Part shown: positions 54,962 through 62,520 of the stretch, one piece after another | Layout of the letters: each line of letters opens with the position of its first letter | Position numbering within the stretch: the stretch's first letter is position 1 | DNA from: Deefgea piscis | GTDB lineage: Bacteria > Pseudomonadota > Gammaproteobacteria > Burkholderiales > Chitinibacteraceae | Reading direction: 5' to 3' | Assembly (NCBI RefSeq): GCF_019665785.1 | Contig: NZ_CP081149.1 | Location: forward strand, 1,798,001 to 1,862,000 | DNA length: 64,000 bases | The notes under the pieces: generated by a model | Database searches by the model: none | The model's input: the letters and a program-made list of their open reading frames with translations, nothing else | What the model was told of the DNA's origin: nothing | Translations under genes and position numbers: made by a program

Positions 54962-55315
54962 TTAGCTGTTTGTGAGTTTATTGAGTAGTTGCTGTTGTTG
55001 ATAACTTAATGAATGCAATTGAAATTGGTGCCGAAAAACACTGACATGCCCAATTAAGGCGCTATTAATAAATTTTCCTGTTAAATCAAGGGTGTTTCTA
55101 TTGCTTTCCATGCCAAGATATTCGTGAACTTCGAGCATTAGACGCGCTTCACTGCCGGCTTTAAATTCTGTGGCTGAAATCAAAGTTAATATATCGGCAT
55201 TGGCTTCAGTAATTTTTCCTTCGAAGGCTTGTGTGTGATGCTTGGGTATAATTGCAGCGCGCCAACGAACGAATTTGCGTTTAGAATTGGATAAATTGAT
55301 TGTATTTTGCGACAT
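54962..55315 (-). CDS. PilZ-like protein, degenerate
   Basis: A 117-residue protein. RKFVRWRAAI near the N-terminus matches the PilZ RxxxR motif, and the C-terminal FQLHSLSYQQQQLLNKL resembles the last strand and helix of PilZ domains. The second c-di-GMP motif (D/N-x-S-x-x-G) is not recognisable, as its place reads ITEANADILTL. It may be a PilZ fold that does not bind the nucleotide, or an unrelated small barrel. Single gene between rnr and an unknown gene. Confidence 0.5.
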   Translation of the reverse strand: MSQNTINLSNSKRKFVRWRAAIIPKHHTQAFEGKITEANADILTLISATEFKAGSEARLMLEVHEYLGMESNRNTLDLTGKFINSALIGHVSVFRHQFQLHSLSYQQQQLLNKLTNS

Positions 55316-55438
55316 GAATTAAATGATTACCAAAAATAAATAATGACACACGAACTGAGCTAGTTTAAAGCCTATTGGTCTAATTTGGCTTGTTATTATT
55401 GAAATTAAGATTAAAACTGACTTATTTTGGAGTAATGT

Positions 55439-55798
55439 ATGTTTATTGTTGACCGTTCTGCTGCGATTATTCGCCCAAAGCTGGCTTTTTTGAATTGGTT
55501 AAATCAATTGCCGGATAATGACGTTGTATTAACGCTGGATGAAATTAGAACCGATTGTACTGTGTTGATGGTGCCAGAGGCCGCTGAGCCAGAAGATGCA
55601 ATTGCGTATATTGATGAAATCGCCGATAAAATTTTTGCGATGGAATTGGCATCTTGGGTAATTGACGAAACATTGTGGCCAGAAAAACGCAATTTAAAAT
55701 TGTTTTGGGAGTGGTTTGATGTAGAAATCCATTTGGGCGTGATGGATGCCGTTGCCGAAGAGATTCATAACACACCTGCAGATCATAGCTATCATTAA
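55439..55798 (+). CDS. Conserved-looking acidic protein of unknown function
   Basis: A 119-residue soluble protein with no signal peptide, rich in Asp and Glu, with helical segments EDAIAYIDEIADKIFAME and LKLFWEWFDVEIHLGVMDAV. TTTGGAG precedes the ATG, so it is probably expressed. I do not recognise a family. It is followed after 30 bases by the SIMPL gene, possibly in one transcript. Confidence 0.6.
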   Translation: MFIVDRSAAIIRPKLAFLNWLNQLPDNDVVLTLDEIRTDCTVLMVPEAAEPEDAIAYIDEIADKIFAMELASWVIDETLWPEKRNLKLFWEWFDVEIHLGVMDAVAEEIHNTPADHSYH

Positions 55799-55828
55799 TT
55801 GCAATTCACTTTTATACGAGGGTTCAAG

Positions 55829-56524
55829 ATGCGTAAATTGGGTTTGATGTGTGCTTTGTTGGCGGGTTCGGTTTGGGCTGCAGAGGTGCCGCAGCGAAAT
55901 TTGGTTAATTTTGAGGCGGTAGCCAGTCGTGAAGTGAGTAATGACTTGGCGACGGCCACTTTATTTGTTGAGCTCAGTGATGCCAATCCGGCGCGAATGG
56001 CGGAAAAAGTGAATCTGGCTTTGTCGGGTGCGTTGAAGGCATTAAAGCAATATCCGGCGGTGCAATCGGCGGGTACGACGTATGCGACTTACCCGGTTTA
56101 TGGCAATAAAAATAATAAGCAAGAAGGGTGGCGCAGCCGAGGTGAGTTGCAATTAACGTCGAAAGATTTTTCGGCTTTGTCGCAATTGATCGGTGATTTG
56201 CAAGCTTCATCGGGGTTGCAATTGGCTGGCGTGCGTTATAGCGTGTCTGACGCAGCCAAAAGCAAGGTCGAGGAGTCGCTGATCGAAGAAGGTATTGCGG
56301 CATTTAAACGCCGGGCTGCACTGATTCAGCGCAGTATGTCGGCCAAGGATTGGAAGTTGGTGAATATGAATATTAATACTGGTTTCCGTCCTGAAGCTCG
56401 TGTCATGATGATGCGTAGTGCGCCGGTGATGGATGCTGCAGTGTCTGCTGCGCCAGCGCCAATCGAAAGTGGCGAAAGCCATGTGCAAGTGAATGTGAAT
56501 GGCAGTATTCAACTGGGTGATTGA
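55829..56524 (+). CDS. SIMPL-domain (DUF541) exported protein
   Basis: A 231-residue protein with signal peptide MRKLGLMCALLAGSVWA followed by a SIMPL/DUF541 domain (about 20-205; VASREVSNDLATATLFVEL, YATYPVYG and SSGLQLAGVRYSVSD). I start at ATG 55829, giving a clean signal sequence. Members are periplasmic or outer-membrane-facing and of unclear function, and in E. coli a relative (YggE) is tied to oxidative stress. The stop overlaps the next ATG (TGATG). Confidence 0.85.
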   Translation: MRKLGLMCALLAGSVWAAEVPQRNLVNFEAVASREVSNDLATATLFVELSDANPARMAEKVNLALSGALKALKQYPAVQSAGTTYATYPVYGNKNNKQEGWRSRGELQLTSKDFSALSQLIGDLQASSGLQLAGVRYSVSDAAKSKVEESLIEEGIAAFKRRAALIQRSMSAKDWKLVNMNINTGFRPEARVMMMRSAPVMDAAVSAAPAPIESGESHVQVNVNGSIQLGD

Positions 56525-56937
56525 TGTTACCGATTGATTTGCACATTAACCCCGTGTCATTTTGGCGGCGGGGTTTTTTGTTGTTGATTTTTCTGTTGGC
56601 GATTGTTGCTTGCTTGGTGCTTCAGGCGGCTTGGGCTCTGCTTTTGGCTTTGTTTTTATTCGGAATTTTTCCTTTTTACTGGACTCATACCGAAACGATT
56701 GCCATTGTTCGTGCGTGCTCAGACGGGGTGTTTCGGCTGTTTGATCATCAGGGTGGAGAAATCTCTGCGCGTTTATTGCCAAGCAGCGTGGTAACGCAGG
56801 CGTTGATTGTTTTGCATTTTGAAGATGAAGATAAGCACAAAATTAATTTGGTCTTGTGGCCAGATAGTGCGCCTGCGGCGTCTTTACGGCAGTGGCGAGT
56901 TTGGCTGCGGTGGGTGTGGTCAGAGCACTCATCATAG
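56524..56937 (+). CDS. YgfX-like membrane protein
   Basis: A 137-residue protein with two adjacent N-terminal membrane helices (about 15-52) and a cytoplasmic domain ending VLWPDSAPAASLRQWRVWLRW. That end is the pattern of YgfX/CptA-type proteins. YgfX in E. coli pairs with SdhE, but no sdhE is present here. The start shares a base with the SIMPL stop. The 3' end overlaps the convergent GNAT gene by six bases. Confidence 0.6.
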   Translation: MLPIDLHINPVSFWRRGFLLLIFLLAIVACLVLQAAWALLLALFLFGIFPFYWTHTETIAIVRACSDGVFRLFDHQGGEISARLLPSSVVTQALIVLHFEDEDKHKINLVLWPDSAPAASLRQWRVWLRWVWSEHSS

Positions 56938-57420
56938 TTGGCGTAGCATACAGACGGCATTCTCGCCATAAGCTGCTGGTAGCGACGTAGCGAGTGGACT
57001 GAATTGGTGTTTTCGCCAAAAATGATCGGCGCCCAATACCGCAACCAGCATTATTTGCGAAAAATTGGCGTGGATTGCCCATTCTATGGCGTGGTGTATA
57101 AGTTGCTCGGCCAGTTTATTGCCACGAGCGCGCGGTGAAATGGCGAGGTCGTGAATATAAAATCGATCGGTGGTTTCAGGTAGCTGCTTGAGTTGGCAGT
57201 TGAGTGCTGGTGGTTTTTCACCTAGCCAAGGATGGCAGAATAAATAGCCACTGACTTGTTCGTTGAGGGTGATGACCCATGACGAATGAGGGGCAAGCTG
57301 CTGCTTTTGTTGTAGCGCATGCGCACTTTCAATCAGTGCAGTGGGGTAGCAGTCCGATTGCAATGCGAGGATGGCGGTAAAATCATCGGGATGCATAAGT
57401 CGAATTTTTCGGCTAATCAT
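56932..57420 (-). CDS. GNAT-family N-acetyltransferase
   Basis: A 162-residue GNAT domain with IRLMHPDDFTAILALQSDCYP at the N-terminus, VSGYLFCHPW, and an acetyl-CoA loop IHDLAISPRARGNKLAEQLI. The substrate could be a small molecule or a protein N-terminus and cannot be told from sequence. Single minus-strand gene downstream of the helicase terminator. Confidence 0.85.
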   Translation of the reverse strand: MISRKIRLMHPDDFTAILALQSDCYPTALIESAHALQQKQQLAPHSSWVITLNEQVSGYLFCHPWLGEKPPALNCQLKQLPETTDRFYIHDLAISPRARGNKLAEQLIHHAIEWAIHANFSQIMLVAVLGADHFWRKHQFSPLATSLPAAYGENAVCMLRQL

Positions 57421-57470
57421 TGGGTATTGTATTGTGGGTGTTGGTATGGTTAGTTTCTGTTGATATACCT

Positions 57471-57504
57471 AAATAAAAAGGCAGCCTAGGCTGCCTTTTT
57501 ATTT
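57471..57504. terminator. Terminator after the DEAD-box helicase gene
   Basis: Perfect 16-bp stem with a 2-base loop, AAATAAAAAGGCAGCC-TA-GGCTGCCTTTTTATTT. Confidence 0.93.
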
Positions 57505-57516
57505 TAAGCGAAAGCT

Positions 57517-59298
57517 TTATTCGAAGCGACCACCGCCACGATTGCCGCTTGGCTTGCCTTGATAGCCACCGCCAGTGCTGCGACGTTGGCCGTCACCGCC
57601 ACGACCTGCGTAGCCGCCGGTATTGCTGCCGCCGTCACGGTTACCTTGGTAGCCGCCAGTGCGTGGTGCTGCTGCGCCATCACGGTTGCCTTGGTAGCCA
57701 CCGGTGCGTGGTGCTGCGCCTTCGCGGTTGCCTTGGTAGCCGCCTGAGCGAGGTGCTGCGCCATCGCGGTTACCTTGGTAGCCACCGGTACGCGGTGCGC
57801 CATCACGGTCACGGCTTTGGCCCGTGCCGAATGAGCGTTGTTCGCGAGGTTGACCTTGGTAGCCGCCATCACGTGGTGATGAGTCGCTTGGACGGTGGTG
57901 ACCTTGGTAACCAGCTTCGCCACGTGGGTGAGTGCCTTCACTACGGCCGCCGTTATAGCCTTCGCTACGACCTGCGTCACGATCGCGATTGCCTTGGTAG
58001 CCGCCGCCTTCACGGTTGCCTTGATAGCCACGACCACCGCCGTTACCACCGGCTGGACGACCACGACCACCACTTGGACGGCCACGGTCATGACCGCCGC
58101 CTGAACCAGCGCGACCAGGTTGGAAGCGAGCTTCCAAGCCTTCGATGACTTGTGTGCTGAAGTCAAGATTGTATTGGCGACGAATACGCGTCAATAAAGT
58201 GAAGTCATTTTTTGTCACTAATGACACAGCTTCACCAGTGCGACCGGCGCGGCCAGTACGACCGATACGGTGAATGTAATCTTCACAGAAGCGTGGTAAG
58301 TCAAAGTTCAATACTAAAGTAATACCGGCAACGTCAATACCACGTGCGGCAACGTCAGTAGCAACCAATACATCGATATCACCTTTGCGCAAACGATCTA
58401 AGGTGCGACGACGATCGCGTTGTGCTAAGTCACCGTGCATTGCTGCTGCACGGAAGCCTTCCATTTTCAACCATTCTGATAATTCATCAGCGCTGATTTT
58501 GGTTGCGGTGAAGACGATGGCTTGTTGGCCTTCGTTTTTCTTGAGCAAAGCTGCAGTTAATTTTTGTTTGTGTTCGTAACCATCAGCGTAATGTACTGAC
58601 TGTTCGATTTGCGCTTGCATTGTTGCTTGAGCAGCCATTTCAACCAGTTTCGGTGCTTTTAACATTGGCACGGCGAAGCGTTGAACTGATTCAGTCAAGG
58701 TTGCAGAGAACAGGGCGGTTTGACGCTCTTTTGGCAAGGCATCAACAATCGCTTCAACTTCGTCGATAAAGCCCATGTCCAGCATACGATCGGCTTCGTC
58801 AAGAACCAGCATTTCCAAACGTTTGAAGTCAATACGACCGCTGCGCATCAAGTCAGTTAAACGACCTGGTGTTGCGACCAAAACTTCGTAAGGTTGCGAC
58901 AATAATTTGTTTTGTACAGGGTAAGGCACGCCACCGACAACAGTCACTACTTTGCAACGTGGGATGTTACGACACAAATCAGTCGCTACTTTTGATACTT
59001 GCTCAGCGAGTTCGCGAGTCGGTGTCAAAACGAGGATGCGTGGGCCGCGGGCAGTGTGTTTTGCTTCTTTAGTCAGGCGGTGCAAAGCTGGCAACAAGAA
59101 GGCGGCTGTTTTACCAGTACCAGTTTGTGCTGAAGCCATTACGTCGTTACCAGCCAATAATTCTGGAATCGATGCCGCTTGAATTGGTGTTGGGGTGTTA
59201 AAGCCTTGTGCGGCTAAAATGTCAGTCAGTTGTGAGGCAAGGCCTAGTGTTACAAAAGCATTAGGCGTAGTTGTTTCAGGCGCAGTAGTATGCGGCAT
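57517..59298 (-). CDS. rhlE: DEAD-box RNA helicase, RhlE-type, with Gly/Arg-rich tail
   Basis: A 593-residue ATP-dependent RNA helicase. The core (about 15-390) has the Q motif (FNTPTPIQ), Walker A AQTGTGKT (57-64), PTRELAEQ, VLDEADRMLDMGF (DEAD 167-170), SATL and HRIGRTGRAGR. Residues 395-593 form a low-complexity tail with nine YQG copies and many Arg-Gly pairs, probably an RNA-binding disordered region. RhlE is the best guess; DbpA and SrmB are less likely because their C-terminal domains are absent. A 6-bp hairpin lies 25 bases before the start. Confidence 0.92.
   Translation of the reverse strand: MPHTTAPETTTPNAFVTLGLASQLTDILAAQGFNTPTPIQAASIPELLAGNDVMASAQTGTGKTAAFLLPALHRLTKEAKHTARGPRILVLTPTRELAEQVSKVATDLCRNIPRCKVVTVVGGVPYPVQNKLLSQPYEVLVATPGRLTDLMRSGRIDFKRLEMLVLDEADRMLDMGFIDEVEAIVDALPKERQTALFSATLTESVQRFAVPMLKAPKLVEMAAQATMQAQIEQSVHYADGYEHKQKLTAALLKKNEGQQAIVFTATKISADELSEWLKMEGFRAAAMHGDLAQRDRRRTLDRLRKGDIDVLVATDVAARGIDVAGITLVLNFDLPRFCEDYIHRIGRTGRAGRTGEAVSLVTKNDFTLLTRIRRQYNLDFSTQVIEGLEARFQPGRAGSGGGHDRGRPSGGRGRPAGGNGGGRGYQGNREGGGYQGNRDRDAGRSEGYNGGRSEGTHPRGEAGYQGHHRPSDSSPRDGGYQGQPREQRSFGTGQSRDRDGAPRTGGYQGNRDGAAPRSGGYQGNREGAAPRTGGYQGNRDGAAAPRTGGYQGNRDGGSNTGGYAGRGGDGQRRSTGGGYQGKPSGNRGGGRFE
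57622..57786 (-). repeat. Tandem repeats encoding GGYQGN(R)DGAAPR units
   Basis: Four near-identical units of about 14 codons each in the helicase tail, with only small differences (D/E, S/T, one extra Ala). Such DNA is prone to unit gain or loss without frameshift. Confidence 0.88.
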
Positions 59299-59322
59299 TG
59301 AGTTGTCCTTGTAAGGTATCGG

Positions 59323-59337
59323 GCTGGAAAATCCAGC
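59323..59337 (-). promoter_or_regulatory. Hairpin in the leader of the helicase gene
   Basis: Perfect GCTGGA/TCCAGC stem with a 3-base loop in the 230-base non-coding stretch between the helicase and the MscS gene. The rest of the stretch shows no coding frame I trust. The helicase promoter is presumably here. Confidence 0.4.
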
Positions 59338-59528
59338 GCAGCATCGACGCCAACCAGGAACAACCGCTTTATCAAAAGCACGCGGGAATAAGGTTAGAGG
59401 CGATGACGGGGCTAACGAGTATCGTGCGCTAAAAATAGAGGCACGGATGAAGGAGGCGAATTATGCCGACTTGTTGCCAATTATGCAACATATTTGTTGT
59501 GAATGTTTGAATAGTCACACAATAGCTG

Positions 59529-60380
59529 CTAGGCGACGGGATGAATGGGTACTTTTCTTAGGAAGTCTCGCAATACGCGCTGTTCAATTTGCGCGCGCAA
59601 GCCCAATGGTGCGGGAAGTTGCAACTGAAGTCCAATGAATTCGATTTCATCCAAAATTAAACGAACGCGTGGCTCTTGAAGTGGCGTATCCATCACGTAG
59701 TCACTTGAAATCTCTTTGGCATGTTGCGCTAATTCATCCATGTATTCCGAAATAATCTCGCGACCACACTGTAAAAGCACGGTTTCAGCTAGTTCCCAGT
59801 CGGCATCTCGCGCGACATTGATATGAATCGTTTGAATCGCAAAATTACCCATCATGGTTTCATTGTAGACGGGGTTGCCAAACAGCATTGAATTGGGGAT
59901 TTTAATGCCACGGCCTACTGTGCCTTTGTGGTGCTCGGCACGGCTTGATTCAACCAGCGTGGTGGAAATCAAATTAATATCGAGTACTTGCCCTTTGATG
60001 CCCGCGATTTCAATGCGATCACCTACTTCATAGACGTGGCTGCTGGTGCGATAAATTGAGCCGAGCATGCACAAAATGACTTCTTTAGTGGCCAGCACAA
60101 ATGCGGCGGCGACAGCAATTAAAGAAACGGCAAAGGCTTGAATCTCATTGCCCCAAATTAAAATAATGCCGAGAACAAAAAAGCCTAGTGCAATATTGCG
60201 TAAAGTCACTAGCCAACGGCGTTTGATTTCTACTGATAGATCGTTGCGATGCAAAATGGTAGAGCGAATTGCGGCACGCATTGAAACGATGGCGGTCAGT
60301 AAGAGCAGCGTGAATAGCGCGTCGCGCAAGGTGGAGCGATCAAGTAAAAATGGCAGTGAGTGCTCAATAAATTGATTCAT
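59529..60380 (-). CDS. MscS-family mechanosensitive channel
   Basis: A 283-residue protein with three N-terminal membrane helices (about 18-35, 60-80, 83-105) followed by the pore-lining region and beta domain (HVYEVGDRIEIAGIKGQVLDI, the MscS EVGD pattern). It is shorter than large MscK-type channels. Releases osmolytes on hypo-osmotic shock in relatives. Single minus-strand gene with no clear partner. Confidence 0.9.
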   Translation of the reverse strand: MNQFIEHSLPFLLDRSTLRDALFTLLLLTAIVSMRAAIRSTILHRNDLSVEIKRRWLVTLRNIALGFFVLGIILIWGNEIQAFAVSLIAVAAAFVLATKEVILCMLGSIYRTSSHVYEVGDRIEIAGIKGQVLDINLISTTLVESSRAEHHKGTVGRGIKIPNSMLFGNPVYNETMMGNFAIQTIHINVARDADWELAETVLLQCGREIISEYMDELAQHAKEISSDYVMDTPLQEPRVRLILDEIEFIGLQLQLPAPLGLRAQIEQRVLRDFLRKVPIHPVA

Positions 60381-60501
60381 AGGTATATCTATGGCCCCCT
60401 TAGTACAAATAATCTTGATGGCTATACCATACGATATTGTTTAAGCGTTGAGCAATGCATTGTTACCAAAAGAGCACTCGCTTAATCACTTTTGTTTGTG
60501 T

Positions 60502-60849
60502 TTAACTGGCCTGTGTACGGCGTAAAAACAGATAAGCTAAGATGGTGCCGATTGCGGCGCCAATGGCATTGGCCAGCATGTCATATAGATCAAAGCTGCG
60601 CCACGTGGTGCAGGCTTGAGCAAATTCGACGGCAACGCCCATTAAACTTGCCAGTAGCCAAGCTCGTCGTGGTTGCTGCCAAATCAGTTGGCCTAAACCC
60701 GCAAGAACGGCGTAGCCGATAAAGTGCTCAATTTTATCGCCATGATTGCCGCTCGGTGGCCCAAGCGGAATTAAAGAACCGATCCAAATTCCGGCCATCC
60801 ACAAATAAAAGGCAAGGCGTAAATAGGGTTTATTGGCTGAGTGTTTCAT
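60502..60849 (-). CDS. VanZ-like membrane protein
   Basis: A 115-residue protein with four membrane helices. VanZ-like signatures are GDKIEHFIGYAVLAGLG and EFAQACTTWRSFDLYDMLANAIGAAIG. It is of the general VanZ-like family and not evidence of glycopeptide resistance. The start overlaps the Smr gene stop by four bases, so the two are coupled. Confidence 0.88.
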   Translation of the reverse strand: MKHSANKPYLRLAFYLWMAGIWIGSLIPLGPPSGNHGDKIEHFIGYAVLAGLGQLIWQQPRRAWLLASLMGVAVEFAQACTTWRSFDLYDMLANAIGAAIGTILAYLFLRRTQAS

Positions 60850-61475
60850 GGCTGACCTGATTTAATAAGGATTAAGACCGCGCCAGCGCTGCCTTGAAAT
60901 GGATTGGCTTGGGCAAAAGCCAATACTTCTGGCATTTGAACTAGCCAGTTTTTTAGCTTGAGTTTCAGTACAGGAATCCCATCGGTAGAGCTTAAGCCTT
61001 TACCGTGGATAATTCGAGCGCAACGTAGTTGCCGTTGCTGGCAGTGATGCAAAAATTGCGCCACTTGCCGGCGTGCGGAGTCGATGTTTTCTCCGTGTAA
61101 ATCAAGCTCGGCTTCGACGCGCCATTCCCCACGTTTAAGTTTACGCAAGGTATCGAGTTTTTGACCGGGCTTCATATGCATCAGTTCTTCGCCCGCTTCA
61201 AGCTCATCCCATGGCCAAAAATCGCTCATTGTGTCGTTTAAAATGGGGCTGGCAACGTGTAAACCTTTGGGCCAAGGGCTGGGTATTGGACGAGTATGCT
61301 GCACTGTTGCTGGGCTCGTTAAAACTTGCACCCCTTTCATCGCGGCTAAAAATAGCGCGTGATCTGTTTCTTGGGCGGTCTTGGCCTTTGCTGTTACTGC
61401 TGAGCTGGGGGCTTTTTTTGCTTCACGCAGTTTTTTACGTAAACATTTTAATTGTTGCTCGGTTTCTTTATCCAT
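60846..61475 (-). CDS. Smr-domain protein
   Basis: A 209-residue protein with a C-terminal Smr domain (about 115-205; ELDLHGENIDSARRQVAQFL, RIIHGKGLSS and NPFQGSAGAVLILI). Smr domains are nucleases or nucleic-acid-binding modules. In E. coli the relative SmrB cleaves mRNA at collided ribosomes; a functional link here is inference. I start at ATG 61475 (MDKETEQQ); ATG 61493 is the alternative. It is divergent from hslR. Confidence 0.88.
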   Translation of the reverse strand: MDKETEQQLKCLRKKLREAKKAPSSAVTAKAKTAQETDHALFLAAMKGVQVLTSPATVQHTRPIPSPWPKGLHVASPILNDTMSDFWPWDELEAGEELMHMKPGQKLDTLRKLKRGEWRVEAELDLHGENIDSARRQVAQFLHHCQQRQLRCARIIHGKGLSSTDGIPVLKLKLKNWLVQMPEVLAFAQANPFQGSAGAVLILIKSGQP

Positions 61476-61530
61476 ATTGGTACTTCGAATCATCGTAGAA
61501 TGTCATTTTGTATTTCAACTGTGTTTAATC

Positions 61531-61923
61531 ATGCTAGAAAAAATTCGCTTAGATAAGTGGCTGTGGGCTGCACGATTTTTTAAAACCCGCTCATGCGCTG
61601 CGCGGGCGATTGACGCAGGGCATGTGCATTACCAAGGTCAGCGCGCTAAATGTGCAATGCCGCTTAAAGTCGGAGACCTGATTAAAGTGCAAGCTGCGCA
61701 CGGCGTGTTTGAAGTGCATATCGTGCAATTGAGTCAACAGCGCGGATCGGCCGAAATAGCGCGAACTTTATATCAAGAAACCCCAGAAAGTATAGTGCGG
61801 CGTGAGCGCGAGCAGTATGCGCAGCAATTGCAGCCGCATTTTGATCATCCGGATATTAAAGGTCGCCCGAGTAAAAAATGGCGGCGTCAATTGCAGCAAG
61901 CAATTGATCGCCAAACATCATAG
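61531..61923 (+). CDS. hslR: Heat shock protein 15, ribosome-associated S4-domain protein
   Basis: A 130-residue protein. The S4 RNA-binding domain starts LEKIRLDKWLWAARFFKTRS and continues with AIDAGHVHYQGQRA. A basic C-terminal tail (GRPSKKWRRQ) follows. Hsp15 recycles stalled 50S subunits carrying nascent peptide. Real start at ATG 61531; the open frame before it overlaps the Smr gene. Confidence 0.93.
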   Translation: MLEKIRLDKWLWAARFFKTRSCAARAIDAGHVHYQGQRAKCAMPLKVGDLIKVQAAHGVFEVHIVQLSQQRGSAEIARTLYQETPESIVRREREQYAQQLQPHFDHPDIKGRPSKKWRRQLQQAIDRQTS

Positions 61924-61932
61924 TTAATGCAG

Positions 61933-62520
61933 TTAATGCCGAGTGGCGGGGAGGGTTTGGATCACTTTTGCTGCCAGTGTGGCCAGTGCTTGGTTGTGCG
62001 CCACGATCAGTGCATCAATGCTGTTGCCACTCGCTACTTCTTGGATGATTTCATGCTGGGTGCTGATACTTTGAAAATTGTGATCTAAATAAGTCCATTG
62101 CACTTCAAGTGTAATCCCTTGGCTTGGCATGGATTCAAAACGAAGTACTTGCATTGCAATGGTCAGTTCGGTGTTTTTGACAGGGAGTTGTGGCCAAGTA
62201 TTAATGTTGGGGTTTTGGCTGAGGCGCGTTAGATTGAGCGCCAGCACATTAAGGATTTGCTCTTTCAGCGGGGATGCCCAGAGGCGTTGCTCAAGTAATG
62301 TGACTTGTTGTGGGGTTTTTTGGATGACAATTGGCGGGCGATCAACACTGGCAGGAATGTGGATCGGGTTAATGTAAATGTTTCTTGCAGTTTGCCATTG
62401 CAAATTAGGTGTAGTGGTTGCGCTCAGCGTGTAAAAGTATTCTTTCGGGCTACTGCAGCCAGTTAGCGAAAGTAATAATGCCGCCAATAAAACGATGAGG
62501 CGCGAGGGTGTTATTTTCAT
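61933..62520 (-). CDS. pqiC: PqiC-type ABC transport auxiliary lipoprotein
   Basis: A 195-residue outer-membrane lipoprotein (lipobox LTGC after MKITPSRLIVLLAALLLS). The DUF330/PqiC pattern is seen in INPIHIPASVDRPPIVIQ and the following loops. It is the third part of the PqiABC intermembrane lipid-transport system. ATG overlaps the pqiB stop by four bases. pqiA is expected upstream, outside the window. Confidence 0.93.
   Translation of the reverse strand: MKITPSRLIVLLAALLLSLTGCSSPKEYFYTLSATTTPNLQWQTARNIYINPIHIPASVDRPPIVIQKTPQQVTLLEQRLWASPLKEQILNVLALNLTRLSQNPNINTWPQLPVKNTELTIAMQVLRFESMPSQGITLEVQWTYLDHNFQSISTQHEIIQEVASGNSIDALIVAHNQALATLAAKVIQTLPATRH

Noticed and set aside
57622..57786. Possible CRISPR-like array
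   Set aside because: The repeats are contiguous in-frame codon units inside the helicase gene, without spacers of variable sequence and without cas genes.
57504..58166. Long open frames in other frames and on the other strand across the helicase tail (including 57549-58148 plus)
   Set aside because: Repetitive DNA keeps all frames open. The Val/Ala/Thr- or His/Leu/Arg-rich products have no recognisable domain and simply mirror the repeats.
60502..60849. Glycopeptide resistance gene vanZ
   Set aside because: The VanZ-like domain is widespread in bacterial membrane proteins, and no other van genes are present.
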